Below are positions 24,431 through 31,851 of a stretch of 45,168 bases of DNA, piece by piece. The position numbers were made by a program, and so were the translations under genes. Numbering within the stretch: position 1 is the stretch's first letter; every line of letters begins with the position of its first letter. The stretch covers positions 1 to 45,168 of the forward strand of contig JAOAHY010000003.1 in assembly GCA_026414995.1 (NCBI GenBank), given 5' to 3'. The notes under the pieces were generated by a model. It did not search any database, was not told the origin of the DNA, and was given only the letters and a program-made list of their open reading frames with translations. This stretch comes from Caldisericia bacterium. Its GTDB lineage: Bacteria; Caldisericota; Caldisericia; B22-G15.

Positions 24431-24859
24431 TTAGATGTTTGGTAAAATGAGTAGATAAAAAATTATAGCAATAAGAAGTATGAAATAAAAATTTTTTGAT
24501 AACAAAATATTAGACAACTCTAAAAGAAAAATTGTTTTGAAATCAGATGATATAAAATTTTTTAGATTCTCTTTCAAATATATTCTTGTATTTCCCTCTT
24601 TTATATCTATAAAATCTATTTTTTTATCTCTTAAGAATTTTTCAAAAGCAGTTATATTTTCTTTTTCAACATAAATATCTAAATATCCTGAAAGATAATT
24701 TTCGTTTCTTTCAAATACAATATTTTTAACTTCAACTAATCCTAATTTTTCTCCCTCATCAAAAGTTTTCAAAATATCAATTATATTGTCAACTTTAAAC
24801 ACTTTGAATCCTAATAAAAAAATTGCTAAAAGAAACAATATTATAATTAATTTTTTCAT
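24431..24859 (-). CDS. Hypothetical membrane protein of the ECF sigma operon
   Basis: Unrecognised protein of 142 aa with an N-terminal hydrophobic helix (residues 4-20), a middle domain of about 95 residues that is probably extracytoplasmic (KNIVFERNENYLSGYLDIYV) and a C-terminal helix ending FYFILLIAIIFYLLILPNI. Its ATG overlaps the stop of the anti-sigma-like gene by four bases, so it is tied to that system. It may be a partner of the regulator, but nothing in the sequence proves this. Confidence 0.6.
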   Translation of the reverse strand: MKKLIIILFLLAIFLLGFKVFKVDNIIDILKTFDEGEKLGLVEVKNIVFERNENYLSGYLDIYVEKENITAFEKFLRDKKIDFIDIKEGNTRIYLKENLKNFISSDFKTIFLLELSNILLSKNFYFILLIAIIFYLLILPNI

Positions 24860-25551
24860 AATAAAACTTTTCTATTTCTTTTAAGAATAAAAAAGAGTGG
24901 GAGCAAAAATATTGTTGTAAATATTAAATATGGCAAATATGTTCCTAAATAATATGAAAAGGTTTTTTTTGGATAATTTTTATAATTTATTTTAACTGAG
25001 ATATAATCACTTTTTTCTTTTCCCCCTTCAATTTTTTCAACCAAAATCTCTCCTTTATCTGATAGAGTTTCAAACAAAAGATTAAACTCCTCTCTTGGAA
25101 TTTTTAAATTGCCAGTTTTTTCTTCTATTTTTTCATCTTTAACATAAAGAGTAAGTTCTATTTCATTTATATTTGAGTTATTTACAACATTTGAAATCGT
25201 ATATTTATGATTTTGTTTATTTAAATTTGAAATCTTTAAATTGTGCTCTTTATGAGTAAATGGGATTATCATTAATAAAATAAGGGTAAAATTTAATGCT
25301 AAGCCTAAATATATAGAAACTTTTCTTTTTATCTTCTCTTTTCTAATTTTATATAATATTTTACTCTCTAAATTTATTTTTTCTCTTAAATTTTTTATTT
25401 CTTTTAAATCTTTTCTTAAAATTTCTAATTTTTTGAAGTAATTAAACGCAATTTCATCCTCTTTTAAAATTTTAAAGAGTTTTTCTTTTTCCTCTTCAGA
25501 TAGTTCAGACTCAAAGAAGCGATTGATTAAATCTCTAATAACTTTTTCCAT
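24856..25551 (-). CDS. Anti-sigma-factor-like membrane protein without zinc ligands
   Basis: Protein of 231 aa placed as an anti-sigma factor would be, directly after the ECF sigma gene. Residues 1-60 form an acidic helical domain (INRFFESELSEEEKEKLFKIL) like the start of zinc-binding anti-sigma domains but without the His/Cys-x-x-Cys ligands. A helix at about 78-98 (YLGLALNFTLILLMIIPF), an extracytoplasmic domain of about 105 residues, and a second helix near the end (YLPYLIFTTIFLLPLFFIL) follow. The ATG at 25551 is preceded by an in-frame GTG one codon earlier; either could be used. The anti-sigma role is inference from position and layout. Confidence 0.65.
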   Translation of the reverse strand: MEKVIRDLINRFFESELSEEEKEKLFKILKEDEIAFNYFKKLEILRKDLKEIKNLREKINLESKILYKIRKEKIKRKVSIYLGLALNFTLILLMIIPFTHKEHNLKISNLNKQNHKYTISNVVNNSNINEIELTLYVKDEKIEEKTGNLKIPREEFNLLFETLSDKGEILVEKIEGGKEKSDYISVKINYKNYPKKTFSYYLGTYLPYLIFTTIFLLPLFFILKRNRKVLL

Positions 25552-25570
25552 CACTTTTTAGATTTAAAAA

Positions 25571-26152
25571 TTAAATTTTTGTTTCAGAATTACTATCTTT
25601 TCCGCTCAATTTCCTCTCTATCTCTCTTTTTAGTTTTTCTCTTGCTCTAAAAAGTCTCGATTTTATAGTTCCAATAGGAAGAGAAAGGACTCTAGACATC
25701 TCTTCATAACTTAAGTTATTAATTTCCCTTAACTCAATTATTAATCTGTCAAAATCTTTTAGTTTGCCAAGACATTCATTAACTATTTTTATTCTCTCTT
25801 CTTTTTCAATTTCATCCCAAACAGAAGACTTTGTATCTTCAATTTGAAATTCAAGTTCATCTTCATCTTTGTCTATAATTGTTAAAATTTGTCCTCTTTT
25901 TTTCAAATAATTAATAGAGAGATTGTATGCAATTCTATATAACCATGTTGAGAAAGATGAATTACCTTTAAAATTTTTTAAATTATTATATGCTATAAGA
26001 AATGCCTCTTGCGTTAAATCAAGTGCATCATCTCTATTTTTTACTATTGAAAAACATAAGTTAAAAATTTCATTTTGATGCTCTTTTATAAAATAAGAGA
26101 ACTTTTCAATATCTCCTTTTAAAATCTCATTTATTAATTCCTTTTCATTCAT
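25571..26152 (-). CDS. ECF-type RNA polymerase sigma factor
   Basis: Group IV sigma factor of 193 aa. Region 2 is at about residues 10-80 (FNLCFSIVKNRDDALDLTQE, then FKGNSSFSTWLYRIAYNLS). Region 4 is at about 120-175 (LKDFDRLIIELREINNLSYE, then GTIKSRLFRAREKLKREI). A short polar linker separates them. Its start overlaps the stop of the upstream beta-propeller-like gene by eight bases, and the anti-sigma-like gene follows. It most resembles the RpoE/SigW group. The target promoters are unknown and I see no obvious autoregulatory -35 motif. Confidence 0.93.
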   Translation of the reverse strand: MNEKELINEILKGDIEKFSYFIKEHQNEIFNLCFSIVKNRDDALDLTQEAFLIAYNNLKNFKGNSSFSTWLYRIAYNLSINYLKKRGQILTIIDKDEDELEFQIEDTKSSVWDEIEKEERIKIVNECLGKLKDFDRLIIELREINNLSYEEMSRVLSLPIGTIKSRLFRAREKLKREIERKLSGKDSNSETKI

Positions 26153-27233
26153 AATTTAATGTATAAATTTTTGAATCTATAAGAATTAAATAATAATCTC
26201 CATTAAAAATTATATCTTTAAATTTTCCCTTAAAAATAAAATTTTTTCCATTTATCTTTAAAATTTTATATTCACTATAGAAACTATTAAACTCCCAAAT
26301 TGATATTAAATTTTTATTTATATTATAAATTGTAATTGGCCTTATAAATGGAAAATAAATTTCTTGAGTAATTTTATAATCTTTAACAACTAAAATTTTA
26401 TCATTTAACAATAAATAATATTTATCTTCTAATTTAACAATTTCATTTATATCACTTTTAATATCGAATTTTATTTTAATATCACCATTAAAATTTAAAA
26501 ATAGAATAGAATTTGATGTATAAGAGTAACTTTGCCAGAATAAAATTATTTCTTCTTTCTCATAATCTATCAACCCTTTTGGGTTAAATAGAATTTCATT
26601 TTGAGGTCTTACATTTTTTTGAAGCAGTATCTCACCATTAAAATTTATAATTAAAAGATCGCCATCATTTTGAAAAACTAGAATTTTTTCACCATTTGAA
26701 AAAACAGTAGAATATGGCATACTATTCAAGTTTTCAAATTTTATATTTTTAAGTTCTTTATAACTATTTTTATCATAAAGAGAAAAAAGAATTGATAGAG
26801 AATCCTTTTTTAAATATTTAATAACAAAGCGTTCATCAAATATATATAATTCATAAGGATAGAAACCCTCTTTTTTAATTTCCTTTAAAGTTTTTAAATC
26901 CTTATTTAATATAACTAAATTATCTGAAAGGATATATATTTTGTCTTTATCGACTTCAAAATTTCTTATAAAATATTGAAAAGAAGAATACTTATCTTCA
27001 TTTAGTAAATATATTGATTTTGATGTTGCATAAAAAGGTGTATTTTCAATCTCTCCTATTTTAAAACTTAATGGAAGAACATCTTTTCCATATTTAAGAA
27101 TTGTTCCTTTTTGTGAAAATATAAATAAAAACAAAATATATAAAAAAAGAAAAAGCAAGAAATTTAATTTCTGAATAAATTTTTTTGGAAATTTAAACTC
27201 TCTTTTTCTTTTTATCTTAAATCTATCTTCCAT
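26145..27233 (-). CDS. Membrane-anchored beta-propeller-like hypothetical protein
   Basis: Unrecognised protein of 362 aa. A basic N-terminus (about residues 1-23) precedes one hydrophobic helix (NFLLFLFLYILFLFIFS), so the rest should face outward. The rest consists of repeated short beta-strand blocks (IYLLNEDKYS, IYILSDNLVILNKDL, LVFQNDGDLLIINFNGEILL, ILFLNFNGDIKIKFDI, YYLLLNDKILVVKDYK), the periodicity of a beta-propeller similar in layout to membrane-anchored DUF5711-type proteins. It heads the ECF sigma operon and overlaps the sigma gene, so it could be a sensor. TATAAT lies 9 nt before the ATG and no Shine-Dalgarno is seen. Confidence 0.65.
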   Translation of the reverse strand: MEDRFKIKRKREFKFPKKFIQKLNFLLFLFLYILFLFIFSQKGTILKYGKDVLPLSFKIGEIENTPFYATSKSIYLLNEDKYSSFQYFIRNFEVDKDKIYILSDNLVILNKDLKTLKEIKKEGFYPYELYIFDERFVIKYLKKDSLSILFSLYDKNSYKELKNIKFENLNSMPYSTVFSNGEKILVFQNDGDLLIINFNGEILLQKNVRPQNEILFNPKGLIDYEKEEIILFWQSYSYTSNSILFLNFNGDIKIKFDIKSDINEIVKLEDKYYLLLNDKILVVKDYKITQEIYFPFIRPITIYNINKNLISIWEFNSFYSEYKILKINGKNFIFKGKFKDIIFNGDYYLILIDSKIYTLNYE

Positions 27234-27242
27234 GATTAATAA

Positions 27243-27248
27243 ATTATA
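27243..27248 (-). promoter_or_regulatory. -10 box for the ECF sigma operon
   Basis: TATAAT on the - strand ends 9 nt before the ATG at 27233. The leader would be 2-3 nt at most. The radical SAM gene ends only a few bases away (27249), so the box overlaps that gene's end region. Confidence 0.45.
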
Positions 27249-28100
27249 CTATTTTTTAAATAATCCACTTCCATCACAAACATTGGTATTAAGAAAGGAT
27301 AAATTTTCTCTACATGTTGAGAAATATAAACCATATGAAAGAGCAATATCCCTAATATTTTTTAATAATCTCTCTCTATAGGAAGATTCAATATATAAAG
27401 AATTACCATATTTTTCTTTATATAATGGAATCATTTTTTCATAAATATCAGATAACTTTTCTTTAAATCTTTTCATTGAATCAAATTTTAATTTTAATGT
27501 TGAAGAAATAATTTGATTTGAATATTTTGAAACTAATCTAATTAAATCCTCTATTTTTCTCAAATCATCATTAAAAAAAGGAATAATTGGGTCAATTCTT
27601 ACTGCTGTTTGAATCCCATTTTCTTTTAAAATTTTTAACATATTTATTCTTCTTTCAGGAGATGGTGCATATGGTTCAATTTTTTTATAATTTTCGTCAT
27701 TAATTGTTATTGTCACAGTTACTACTACATTCATTTCTTTTAAAATATCAATATCCCTTAATAAGATGTCACTTTTAGTAACAATTAAAACCTTAATATT
27801 GTTTTCCATAAAAATTTTAAGTATTTCCCTTGTAATTTTTAAATGTTTTTCTATGTATGGATAGGGGTCTGAAGAATTTGAAAGCATAATATAAAAATTT
27901 TTATCAAAATTTTTTAAATCTCTTTTAACATTATCAATTAAATTTTGTTTTAACCTAACTTTATTTGAATTTTTAATATAAGAAGTGATATAACAATATA
28001 TACAATTGAATGAACACCCGGTATAAGGGTTTAAACTATATTTTTTTGGACAGGTACAAAATTTTCCCTTCCAGGGGTCGAATTCTTTAATTATTCTCAA
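27249..28100 (-). CDS. SplB-like radical SAM protein
   Basis: Radical S-adenosylmethionine enzyme of 283 aa. The Fe-S motif is CSFNCIYCY (CxxxCxxC), preceded by YSLNPYTG, which is typical of the spore-photoproduct-lyase-like group. Later segments include SDPYPYIEKHLKITREILK, VTVTITI, APSPERRINMLKILKENGI and RIDPIIPF. Extra cysteines (CTCPKK near the start and one near the C-terminus) may bind a second cluster or be structural. It starts at a TTG that overlaps meaB by 14 nt. Related archaeal and bacterial proteins begin with a similar REFDPW segment, which supports this start. No spore genes are visible, so photoproduct repair should not be assumed. Confidence 0.85.
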   Translation of the reverse strand: MRIIKEFDPWKGKFCTCPKKYSLNPYTGCSFNCIYCYITSYIKNSNKVRLKQNLIDNVKRDLKNFDKNFYIMLSNSSDPYPYIEKHLKITREILKIFMENNIKVLIVTKSDILLRDIDILKEMNVVVTVTITINDENYKKIEPYAPSPERRINMLKILKENGIQTAVRIDPIIPFFNDDLRKIEDLIRLVSKYSNQIISSTLKLKFDSMKRFKEKLSDIYEKMIPLYKEKYGNSLYIESSYRERLLKNIRDIALSYGLYFSTCRENLSFLNTNVCDGSGLFKK

Positions 28101-28989
28101 AATCTAACTCGTAAATATTTATTTCTCCTTCTTCTATTCCTTTTAATTTTTCTTCTTCCAATTTTTTAATGTATCTATTAATAAACCTCTCTCTTATAAA
28201 ATATTTAAATGTTTCTTTTCTTCTAATTCTTTCTCTTTTTTCAAAGATATCACAATTCAATATCTCCTCTCTTTTTATCTTAATATTCTCTATAAATTCA
28301 TCTATTCCTCTACCATTAATTGCACTTACAAGATATGTTTGAGGAACCTCTTTAAAAAAGAAATTAAAACTATTTTTAAGTGAACTATAAAAAACTTCAG
28401 CATTTTCATAATCGCCTTTAGTTACAACAAATATATCTCCTATTTCCATAATTCCACCTTTTAGAAATTGAATTTCATCTCCAAGGTATGGTGCCAGAAG
28501 AACAACTGTAAGATGAGAAAAATTTTTGATACTTGAATCACCTTGACCAATTCCTGCTGTTTCAACAATAATTGTTTTGAATGGAGAGGCAGAGAGTAGA
28601 TCTAAAACAAACGGGAGTGAAGGAGATATGCCAAAAGGAAAGTTTCTTGTTGCCATTGATCTTATAAAAAAGTTTTCACTTTTTGTTTTCATTCTTAATC
28701 TATCGCCAAGAAATGCACCTCCACTAATAGGACTTGATGGGTCACATAGAAGGCATCCAATTTTTTCATCTTCAAAAAAGGAAAGGAGTCTATCAATAAG
28801 TGTTGATTTACCAACTCCAAGAGGTCCTGTTATGCCTAAAATAAAAATTCTCTTTCTTAAAGGAAAGATAGCCTTTAAAATTTCAAATCCTTCATCTTCT
28901 CCATTTTCAACAAGAGTTATCGCTTTCCCTAATTTTAATCTATCCCCCTCAATTACCCCATTAACTAAAGACTCTATTTTTGAATTCAT
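28087..28989 (-). CDS. meaB: MeaB/ArgK family GTPase, mutase chaperone
   Basis: P-loop GTPase of 300 aa that in other bacteria loads cobalamin and protects methylmalonyl-CoA mutase. Walker A is GPLGVGKS (residues 55-62). DPSSPISGGAFLGDRLRM and ETAGIGQGDSSI are the MeaB signatures, and the base-recognition motif appears as TKGD rather than NKxD. It overlaps the cobalamin-binding subunit gene by 29 nt, a functional link. The large mutase subunit is not in the window. Confidence 0.93.
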   Translation of the reverse strand: MNSKIESLVNGVIEGDRLKLGKAITLVENGEDEGFEILKAIFPLRKRIFILGITGPLGVGKSTLIDRLLSFFEDEKIGCLLCDPSSPISGGAFLGDRLRMKTKSENFFIRSMATRNFPFGISPSLPFVLDLLSASPFKTIIVETAGIGQGDSSIKNFSHLTVVLLAPYLGDEIQFLKGGIMEIGDIFVVTKGDYENAEVFYSSLKNSFNFFFKEVPQTYLVSAINGRGIDEFIENIKIKREEILNCDIFEKRERIRRKETFKYFIRERFINRYIKKLEEEKLKGIEEGEINIYELDFENN

Positions 28990-29362
28990 TATTCAAAAAT
29001 TCAATAATTTCTTTTATACTTGAATCTGGAGTGAATATTTTTTTAAAACCATAAGATTTAAGAATTTCAATATCTTCTTTTGGAATAATTCCACCACCAA
29101 AAAGTAAAACTTCCTTCCCCTTCTCTTTTAAAAGTTCACTTACTTTTTTAAAAAGTTCCAGATGGGCACCAGACAAGCAAGAAAGACCAACTGCGTCAAC
29201 ATCTTCTTCAATTGCCATATTTACAATTTCTTCTGGTGTTCTTCTTATACCAGTATAAATAACCTCATACCCCTCGTCCATTAAAGCTCTTGAGATTACT
29301 TTCGCTCCTCTATCATGTCCATCAAGACCAGGTTTTGCAATTAAAATTCTTATTCTTTTCAT
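28961..29362 (-). CDS. Cobalamin-binding subunit of an acyl-CoA mutase
   Basis: Stand-alone B12-binding domain of 133 aa. The motif GLDGHDRGAKVI gives DxHxxG, whose histidine coordinates cobalt; GLSCLSGAH and LLFGGGIIPKEDI line the cofactor pocket. In this family a separate small subunit pairs with a large acyl-CoA-binding subunit of methylmalonyl-CoA mutase or a relative (isobutyryl- or ethylmalonyl-type). Which mutase this is cannot be read from the small subunit. GGAGGAAA precedes the ATG. It is followed by meaB. Confidence 0.9.
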   Translation of the reverse strand: MKRIRILIAKPGLDGHDRGAKVISRALMDEGYEVIYTGIRRTPEEIVNMAIEEDVDAVGLSCLSGAHLELFKKVSELLKEKGKEVLLFGGGIIPKEDIEILKSYGFKKIFTPDSSIKEIIEFLNNEFKNRVFS

Positions 29363-29377
29363 ATTTCCTCCAAAAGA

Positions 29378-29383
29378 ATTATA
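29378..29383 (-). promoter_or_regulatory. -10 box for the cobalamin-binding subunit operon
   Basis: TATAAT on the - strand lies six bases upstream of the GGAGGAAA ribosome-binding site (29371-29364). It is divergent from the dnaX -10 box. Confidence 0.45.
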
Positions 29384-29406
29384 TAAAAAAATTAAGAATT
29401 TTCTAT

Positions 29407-29412
29407 TATAAT
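29407..29412 (+). promoter_or_regulatory. -10 box for the dnaX cluster
   Basis: TATAAT in TTCTATTATAATTTT. The transcript would start near 29419, leaving a leader of about 30 nt with a weak AAAGG site before the ATG at 29450. Confidence 0.45.
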
Positions 29413-29449
29413 TTTATTATGAAACTCACTTTTTTGAGGCAAAAGGAAA

Positions 29450-30943
29450 ATGGAATATCTCACCCTATATAGAAAATATAGACCCAAAGATTTCAGTGAA
29501 ATAAAAGGTCAAGAACACATAGTTAAGGTATTAATTAATTCTCTTGAAATGAAAAAAATTTCACATGCATATCTATTTTCAGGTCCAAAAGGAACAGGAA
29601 AGACAACAATTGCAAGAATTTTTTCCAAAGGTTTAAATTGCGAATCAGGAATTACATCAAAACCATGTAATGTTTGTAGAAATTGCATAAGCATAAATGA
29701 AGGTACAAATATTGATGTTATAGAGATAGACGGAGCATCAAATAGAGGTATTGATGAAGTTAGAAGTTTAAAAGAAAGAGTAAATCTTGCACCAACTTTT
29801 GGAAGATACAGAGTTTTTATAATAGATGAAGCACATATGCTAACTCAAGAAGCATTTAACGCTCTATTAAAGACTCTTGAAGAACCACCTGAAAAAACCA
29901 TTTTCATTCTTGCAACTACTGATCCACAAAAATTACCTTTAACAATAATTTCAAGATGTATAAGATTTAACTTCAAAAGAATAAGCATAAAAGATTTGAT
30001 TGATACAGGAAAGATGATTGCAACAAATGAAAAAATTGAAATAGAAGATGAAGTTCTAGAAAGAATAGCAAATTATTCAGAAGGTTCATTAAGAGATTTT
30101 ATTTCAACTTTAGAAGAGATTGTTCTATTTAGTGGGAACAAAGTCAGTTTAAAAGATTTATTGTCTTTATATGGTGAAAGTGAAGATGAGATTTATAAAA
30201 AAATTTATACTTCTATTTTACAAGGAGATGACTCCTTGTTTCTTACTTTGATTCATAATTTGGTTGAAGAAGGAAAAGAGATAAATGAAATTTTAAGGGG
30301 TTTAATAAATTTTGGGAGAAAAGTTCTCTTTTTGAAAATTTTTGATGAAAAAAGAGATGACGATACTCTCTCTTTTTTTAAAAAAGATTTTCTTATAGAG
30401 ACTCTTGATACTTTAATAAACTTGAGTTCTGAGTTGAGATATTCACACTATCCAAGATTTCTTTTTGAAGTAAAAATTTTAAAGCTCCTTTTAAAATTTT
30501 CAAAAGAAAAATTTCCTGAAAAAGTTTATGTAAAATCACCTCAAGAGGTTACTTCTGAAACTATTCAAATAAAAAAAGAAGAAAAAAGAAGTTTTTTATG
30601 GAATGATTTTCTTGATGAGTTGAAAAAATCAAATAAAGCACTGTATGCTATGCTGAGATTTGGAAGATTTATTAAGTTAGAGGAAGAAAAAATTTATATA
30701 GAATTTCCATTTCCATATAAATTTCAAAAAGACACGGTTGAGAGCAAAAAAGATGAAATTAAAAAAACTCTTTTAAATCTTGGATATAGAGTTAATGATC
30801 TTATATTTTCACTTCAAAGTGAAGAGGATTATATAAAAGAAAAAGAGGAAATTGAAAAGTCTGATGAACTCCAAACCCTTTTTAAATTTTTTGAGGGTAA
30901 GGTTGAAAGAGTAGAAGAGAATATAGAGAATGAGGAATTTTAA
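29450..30943 (+). CDS. dnaX: DNA polymerase III subunit gamma/tau
   Basis: Clamp-loader ATPase of 497 aa. Walker A is GPKGTGKT (residues 45-52). Four zinc-binding cysteines are C64, C73, C76 and C79. Walker B is IIDEAH and the SRC arginine-finger motif is ISRCIRFNF. Domain III ends near residue 365. The remaining C-terminal part would be tau-specific, joining the polymerase. A run of seven adenines (30571-30577) falls in the frame A-AAA-AAA just after domain III. A -1 shift there would end at TGA 30604-30606 and give a gamma-like product of about 385 residues. It heads a long rightward gene cluster. Confidence 0.96.
   Translation: MEYLTLYRKYRPKDFSEIKGQEHIVKVLINSLEMKKISHAYLFSGPKGTGKTTIARIFSKGLNCESGITSKPCNVCRNCISINEGTNIDVIEIDGASNRGIDEVRSLKERVNLAPTFGRYRVFIIDEAHMLTQEAFNALLKTLEEPPEKTIFILATTDPQKLPLTIISRCIRFNFKRISIKDLIDTGKMIATNEKIEIEDEVLERIANYSEGSLRDFISTLEEIVLFSGNKVSLKDLLSLYGESEDEIYKKIYTSILQGDDSLFLTLIHNLVEEGKEINEILRGLINFGRKVLFLKIFDEKRDDDTLSFFKKDFLIETLDTLINLSSELRYSHYPRFLFEVKILKLLLKFSKEKFPEKVYVKSPQEVTSETIQIKKEEKRSFLWNDFLDELKKSNKALYAMLRFGRFIKLEEEKIYIEFPFPYKFQKDTVESKKDEIKKTLLNLGYRVNDLIFSLQSEEDYIKEKEEIEKSDELQTLFKFFEGKVERVEENIENEEF
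30571..30606 (+). promoter_or_regulatory. Possible programmed -1 frameshift site in dnaX
   Basis: The heptamer A-AAA-AAA, formed by the last base of ATA plus two AAA codons, matches the X-XXY-YYZ slippery pattern. The -1 frame reaches a stop ten codons later. I saw no clear upstream Shine-Dalgarno stimulator at the usual 10-14 nt and have not folded the downstream RNA. Transcriptional slippage on A7 would have the same outcome. Confidence 0.35.
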
Positions 30944-30963
30944 AAATAAATGAAAGGAGGGCA

Positions 30964-31851
30964 ATGATGGATAGAAGAATAGCCCCTTCTGATGAGAAGG
31001 GTTTGAAGTTAAAAGATTTAAATATATTAAAAAAAATAAAAAATTTAATAGATAAAAATGAAGCTCTTAAAAAAGAAAAGATAAATATAACAGTAAAAAG
31101 TGGAGAAGTTATTCTTGAAGGAAATGTGTCAAGTGAAAAAGTGATAAATGAGATTGAAAATTTATTAAAAGAAATAAAAAGTATTAAAAAAGTTATAAAC
31201 AATCTAACTTATGAGATAAAAAGAAGTTTGGATGCAAATATAGCGGAAGAGAGTTTAAAAATACTTGAAGAGAAAGGTTTTAAAAATCTTAACATAACTT
31301 ATAAAGGAGGAGTTCTAAATATATATGGAAATGTAAATAATTTAAAAGAAAAAAAGCAAATCGAAAAAATTCTTTCTAATTTAAAACTAACAAAAATTAA
31401 CAATTTTATAAAAATTAAACCAAGTTTTAATGTTAATGATTTTATTATTGAAAGTTTGGTTTATGATAATTTAAAGAAAAATAAAATTTTTAACTTAAAA
31501 ATTAAAGTGTTAAATAAAGTACTTTACCTTAGAGGAAATGTTGAAAATGAGAAAGAGAGAGAAGAAGTTTTAGATAAAGCATCAGAGGTTCCAGGAGTTA
31601 TAGAAATTATAAATGGAATAACATTAAGAGATGAAAAAAGTATTGATATTGAAATTGAGAACAACATAAGAGAAATTTTAAAGGGACCAGAATATTCAAG
31701 TGATAAAATAAATTTTATATCAATATCAGGTAATGTATTTCTAGAAGGTGAAGCATATAATCAAAATACACTTTATTCAATTGAGGAAAAAGTTAGTAAA
31801 ATAAAAAATGTTAAAAGAGTAATAAACAGGATAATTGGAGTTGTTAGATAA
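30964..31851 (+). CDS. Four-BON-domain protein, cytoplasmic
   Basis: Protein of 295 aa made of four BON-like repeats, each a helix followed by the strand-turn pattern of this domain: VKSGEVILEGNVSSEK, YKGGVLNIYGNVNNLK, VLNKVLYLRGNVENEK and SISGNVFLEGEAYNQ. BON domains usually sit in exported lipid-binding proteins such as OsmY, yet no signal peptide is present, so this copy is probably cytoplasmic. AAGGAGGG precedes two adjacent ATGs (30964 and 30967). The argS start follows directly after its stop codon. The function is unknown. Confidence 0.75.
   Translation: MMDRRIAPSDEKGLKLKDLNILKKIKNLIDKNEALKKEKINITVKSGEVILEGNVSSEKVINEIENLLKEIKSIKKVINNLTYEIKRSLDANIAEESLKILEEKGFKNLNITYKGGVLNIYGNVNNLKEKKQIEKILSNLKLTKINNFIKIKPSFNVNDFIIESLVYDNLKKNKIFNLKIKVLNKVLYLRGNVENEKEREEVLDKASEVPGVIEIINGITLRDEKSIDIEIENNIREILKGPEYSSDKINFISISGNVFLEGEAYNQNTLYSIEEKVSKIKNVKRVINRIIGVVR

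Noticed and set aside
27249-28100. Naming the radical SAM protein a spore photoproduct lyase
   Set aside because: The YSLNPYTG and CxxxCxxC pattern is shared by a wider group, and no sporulation genes are present.
28577-29023. A 148-codon open frame on the + strand across meaB
   Set aside because: It is antisense to a confident GTPase gene and lacks a recognisable domain; the length follows from codon bias in meaB.
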